14,133 bases of DNA. Origin: Chloroflexota bacterium (lineage in GTDB: Bacteria > Chloroflexota > Anaerolineae > UBA1429). Positions 11,653-14,133 of the stretch are shown here, in pieces. The position numbers were made by a program, and so were the translations under genes. The stretch is from contig JAAYXX010000141.1 of NCBI GenBank assembly GCA_012515695.1, positions 1 to 14,133 of the forward strand, in the 5' to 3' direction. Positions within the stretch are counted from its first letter, which is position 1. Each line of letters begins with the position of its first letter. The notes under the pieces are model-generated. The model did no database searches, had not been told where the DNA came from, and saw only the letters and a program-made list of their open reading frames with translations.

Positions 11653-14133
11653 TTAGGGCGTGGGCGTCTCCTCTGGCAGAGCCTCGCTCGCTTCGGTGGG
11701 GCCAGGTGTGGGCATCCCAGTCGCCGTCGGGCTGACCTCCGGCAATGGGGTGACCGTAGGCTGGGCCGTTGGCGGCGGTTCGAGAATCGTCGTCGGCTCG
11801 GGTGTCACCGTAGGCGCTTGCGTCGGCTCGGCGGTTGGCTGGACCGTCGGCGTTAGCGTCGGCTGGGCCGTCGGCGTCGGCGTCTCGGTGGGCATCATCG
11901 TCGGCGTAGTGGTAACAGTGCCGGTGGGCGTCGCCGTGGGCGTCTCGGTAACATCCGGGGTGGGCGTCGCGTTGCGAATCTGCACCAACGTCCTGGCTTC
12001 TTGGGTATGGCCCCGTTTATCCGTCACCACTACCCGCAAGGTATATGTGCCATCCTCCACCCGGGTCGTGTCCCAGCGGCACAAAGCCGCGTCATACACC
12101 GGCGATTGAATTTCCGGGGTGATGCGCTCCCACCCAGAGGGCGAGTCCCCCCGCCCAAACTCGACCACATAGTGGGCAAACTCGGGGATATCGGTAGACC
12201 CGCGTACCTCGATCATGCCCGTAAGCTCCTGCGAATCCACCCGAATGCTCACCCGCGTAGGGCCAGTATGCACGTCGCAAACCTGACGGGGCGGCGGTTC
12301 CAGGCCCCGCTGGCGGGTCCACTCATCCCATCGCTCCCCATAGTCGTGGAACTGCTTGGTCACGACGCTCTCATGGGGGCAATACTCGTTGGCGATCCTG
12401 TTGGTGACGGTGCAGACCTGCAAACGCTTGTGCACGCTGCATTCGCTCGGCAGCTTTTCCGCCAGGAATAGGTCCATCCGCCCTTCGGGGCAGTCGGGGC
12501 CGCGCTTTTCCCCCGAGATAGAGCAGACCTCGACTTCTACCAGCCCGCCGGGGCGCTCGAAATCCGGGTGAGGCCGATCGGCCAACGCCTTTTCCATAAA
12601 GGCGTGCCAGATGATGCCCGCCCCCATCGAGCCGGAAAGGCTCTTCATGGGCGAGTTATTGCTGTTGCCCACCCACACGCCGGTGACCAGTTCAGGGGTA
12701 TAGCCCATCGTCCAGGAATCGCGATAATCGTTTGTAGTGCCCGTCTTGGCCGCCGACGGGAACGAGAGCTTGAGCTGGCTATTCGCGCCAAAAGTGGGAG
12801 TGCGCGCCTGATTGTCGGCCAGGATATGCGTCAGCATGTAGGCGTGCCGGGCGTCCATCACCTGGGGCGTTTCCGGCGTCGTCGGCTCCAGGATCACGTC
12901 GCCGCTCTGGTCCACGATGCGCAGAATAGTGCGCGGCGTGACTTTGCGACCGCCGTTCGCCAGCGCTGCATATGCCCCCGAAAGCTCCAACAGGGTGACT
13001 TCGCCGCCTCCCAGCGTCAGCGCCAGGCCATAATCCGGGCGGGTCAGCGACTCGATGCCCAGCCGTTGACACACTTCCAACAGGGCGGGCAAGCCGACCT
13101 CCTGAAGGGTGGAAACGGCGGGGATGTTCAACGAGCGGGCCAACGCCGAGCGCATGGACACCGGCCCATACTGCTTCTTGTCATAGTTCGTCGGCCTGTA
13201 GGGAGGATTCGCCCCATCGGGGAAATCCTGCTCGATGTCCATAATCATCGTCGAGGGCGCCCAGCCGCGTTCCAGCGCCGCCAGATAGGTAAAGGGCTTG
13301 ATGGCCGAACCGGGCTGGCGCAGCCGCGTCGTGACGTTCACCTGCCCGTCAATCGCGGGGTCGTCGAAATCGGCGCTGCCCAGCATAACCAGCACATCCC
13401 CCGTGTCCGGGTCCATCGCAATCAGCGCGGCGTTCGTCGCGTCCTGCTCGCGCAATTCGGCGATTTTCTCGCGGACCACCTCTTCGGCCAGGTGTTGCAT
13501 GTCCAGGTCGAGCGTGGTGTAGACCTGAAAACCGCCTTTGTATAGCATCTCGGTGCCATACATCTCTTCCAACTGCTGGCGCACATGCACGACCATGTGC
13601 GGGGCCTCCATGATCCACTTTTGCGGGACGACCCCCAACGGCTGCTTGACCGCCAGTTCGTATTCCTCCCGCGTGATATAGCCGTTCTGGCGCATGAGCC
13701 GCAACACCGTCTCCCGGCGCGCCAGCGCAGCATCCGGGTCCAGGTACGGGTCATAGCCAGCCGGAGACTGGAGAATGCCCGCCAGCAAGGCCGCCTCGGC
13801 CAGATCAAGTTCCGAGACCGGCTTGTCGAAATACGTTTCGGCGGCTGTGCCGATACCATAGGCCAGATTGCCGAAATAGACCTCGTTCAGATAGATTTCG
13901 AGGATTTCCGCCTTGCTGTAGCGGCGGGTAAGCTCGGCGGCCAGGATGGCTTCCTTGATCTTGCGCGTCACCGTCTGTTCCGTGGTCAGATAGACGTTTT
14001 TGACCAACTGCTGGGTGATGGTGCTGGCCCCAGAGACCACTTCCCCCTCGCGCAGGTTCAGATACAGCGAACGGACAATCGCCACCACATTAAAGCCGGG
14101 GTTGGTGAAAAAAGTCGCGTCCTCGGTAGCTAC
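11653..14133 (-). CDS. Class A penicillin-binding protein (bifunctional), N-terminus missing
   Basis: The frame is open to the right edge, so the true start lies beyond it; 826 residues are visible. They begin VATEDATFFTNPGFN, the first glycosyltransferase-51 motif with catalytic Glu at visible residue 4, then STITQQLVKN (37-46). Missing are perhaps 60-100 residues: cytoplasmic tail, anchor and early domain. The transpeptidase has SAIK (276-279), SLN (334-336) and KTGT (463-466), all intact. It therefore polymerises and cross-links peptidoglycan outside the membrane. After it come a Cys-rich linker (about 532-622, seven Cys in patterns like VCSISG and CP), a beta-rich domain of about 95 residues (WERITPE, RWDTTRVEDGTYTLRV), and a 104-residue tail of about 60% Thr plus Pro. 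The gene converges with the LysM-M23 hydrolase. Confidence 0.95.
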   Translation of the reverse strand, partial: VATEDATFFTNPGFNVVAIVRSLYLNLREGEVVSGASTITQQLVKNVYLTTEQTVTRKIKEAILAAELTRRYSKAEILEIYLNEVYFGNLAYGIGTAAETYFDKPVSELDLAEAALLAGILQSPAGYDPYLDPDAALARRETVLRLMRQNGYITREEYELAVKQPLGVVPQKWIMEAPHMVVHVRQQLEEMYGTEMLYKGGFQVYTTLDLDMQHLAEEVVREKIAELREQDATNAALIAMDPDTGDVLVMLGSADFDDPAIDGQVNVTTRLRQPGSAIKPFTYLAALERGWAPSTMIMDIEQDFPDGANPPYRPTNYDKKQYGPVSMRSALARSLNIPAVSTLQEVGLPALLEVCQRLGIESLTRPDYGLALTLGGGEVTLLELSGAYAALANGGRKVTPRTILRIVDQSGDVILEPTTPETPQVMDARHAYMLTHILADNQARTPTFGANSQLKLSFPSAAKTGTTNDYRDSWTMGYTPELVTGVWVGNSNNSPMKSLSGSMGAGIIWHAFMEKALADRPHPDFERPGGLVEVEVCSISGEKRGPDCPEGRMDLFLAEKLPSECSVHKRLQVCTVTNRIANEYCPHESVVTKQFHDYGERWDEWTRQRGLEPPPRQVCDVHTGPTRVSIRVDSQELTGMIEVRGSTDIPEFAHYVVEFGRGDSPSGWERITPEIQSPVYDAALCRWDTTRVEDGTYTLRVVVTDKRGHTQEARTLVQIRNATPTPDVTETPTATPTGTVTTTPTMMPTETPTPTAQPTLTPTVQPTAEPTQAPTVTPEPTTILEPPPTAQPTVTPLPEVSPTATGMPTPGPTEASEALPEETPTP
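11656..11967 (-). repeat. Thr/Pro-rich low-complexity coding tract of the penicillin-binding protein
   Basis: The last 104 codons encode about 34 Thr and 28 Pro, in repeated Thr-Pro and Pro-Thr pairs separated by Gln, Val, Glu or Ala. In DNA this appears on the + strand as irregular repeats of GTCGGCGT-like units. Such tails act as extended wall-spanning linkers and may carry O-linked sugars in some bacteria. The repetitive DNA is prone to slippage, so its length probably varies between strains. Confidence 0.8.

Noticed and set aside
12568..13545. 325-codon open frame on the + strand opposite the penicillin-binding protein
   Set aside because: The minus strand carries the SxxK, SLN and KTGT motifs here. 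The + frame is rich in Arg, Gly and His with no domain pattern, as expected of a shadow.
1..14133. CRISPR arrays, tRNA or rRNA genes, integrases, toxin-antitoxin pairs
   Set aside because: No regularly spaced identical repeats, tRNA T-arm patterns, rRNA segments or matching protein motifs were seen on either strand.

Overview
The window looks like chromosomal DNA from a GC-rich bacterium, most likely a member of the Chloroflexota (Anaerolineae-like). That placement is inferred from protein style: a MoxR/DUF58/DUF4129 membrane cluster, a Rho of this general type, a LysM-M23 hydrolase, and a class A penicillin-binding protein with a cysteine-rich linker and a long Thr/Pro tail. No rRNA, tRNA, CRISPR array, integrase or transposase was seen.

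Left block (1-7106, all + strand). A possible tail of an upstream gene is followed by a strong sigma70-type promoter whose -35 box lies inside a cluster of GTCAAC/GTTGAC half sites. It drives an orphan OmpR-family response regulator. A second promoter drives a tight operon: MoxR-type AAA+ ATPase, DUF58 protein, a polytopic membrane protein ending in a DUF4129-like domain, and an unusual 747-residue fusion of the RarA/MgsA recombination ATPase with a class I methyltransferase-like domain. The last three genes overlap by 17 and 11 bases. The transglutaminase that usually accompanies MoxR/DUF58/DUF4129 is absent from the window.

Middle block (7107-9991). A 258-base non-coding stretch is packed with hairpin-forming repeat modules. 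Next comes a leftward gene for an unrecognised protein with a C-terminal endonuclease-fold-like segment. A divergent promoter region follows, then rho with a leader of about 210 nt that has a terminator-like hairpin and a C-rich, G-poor rut-like tract. rho ends in an unusually long (113 nt) stem-loop terminator.

Right block (9992-14133). A LysM-LysM-M23 cell-wall hydrolase (+) converges on a class A penicillin-binding protein (-), which runs off the right edge without its N-terminus. A textbook terminator hairpin lies between them, together with a second cluster of the same repeat modules seen near 7.2 kb. Both proteins act on peptidoglycan, one cutting and one building it.

The most notable items are the RarA-methyltransferase fusion joined to a membrane operon, the two clusters of repeats whose stems co-vary, the candidate autoregulatory rho leader, and the palindrome over the response-regulator promoter. 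No clearly new defence or mobile system was found.
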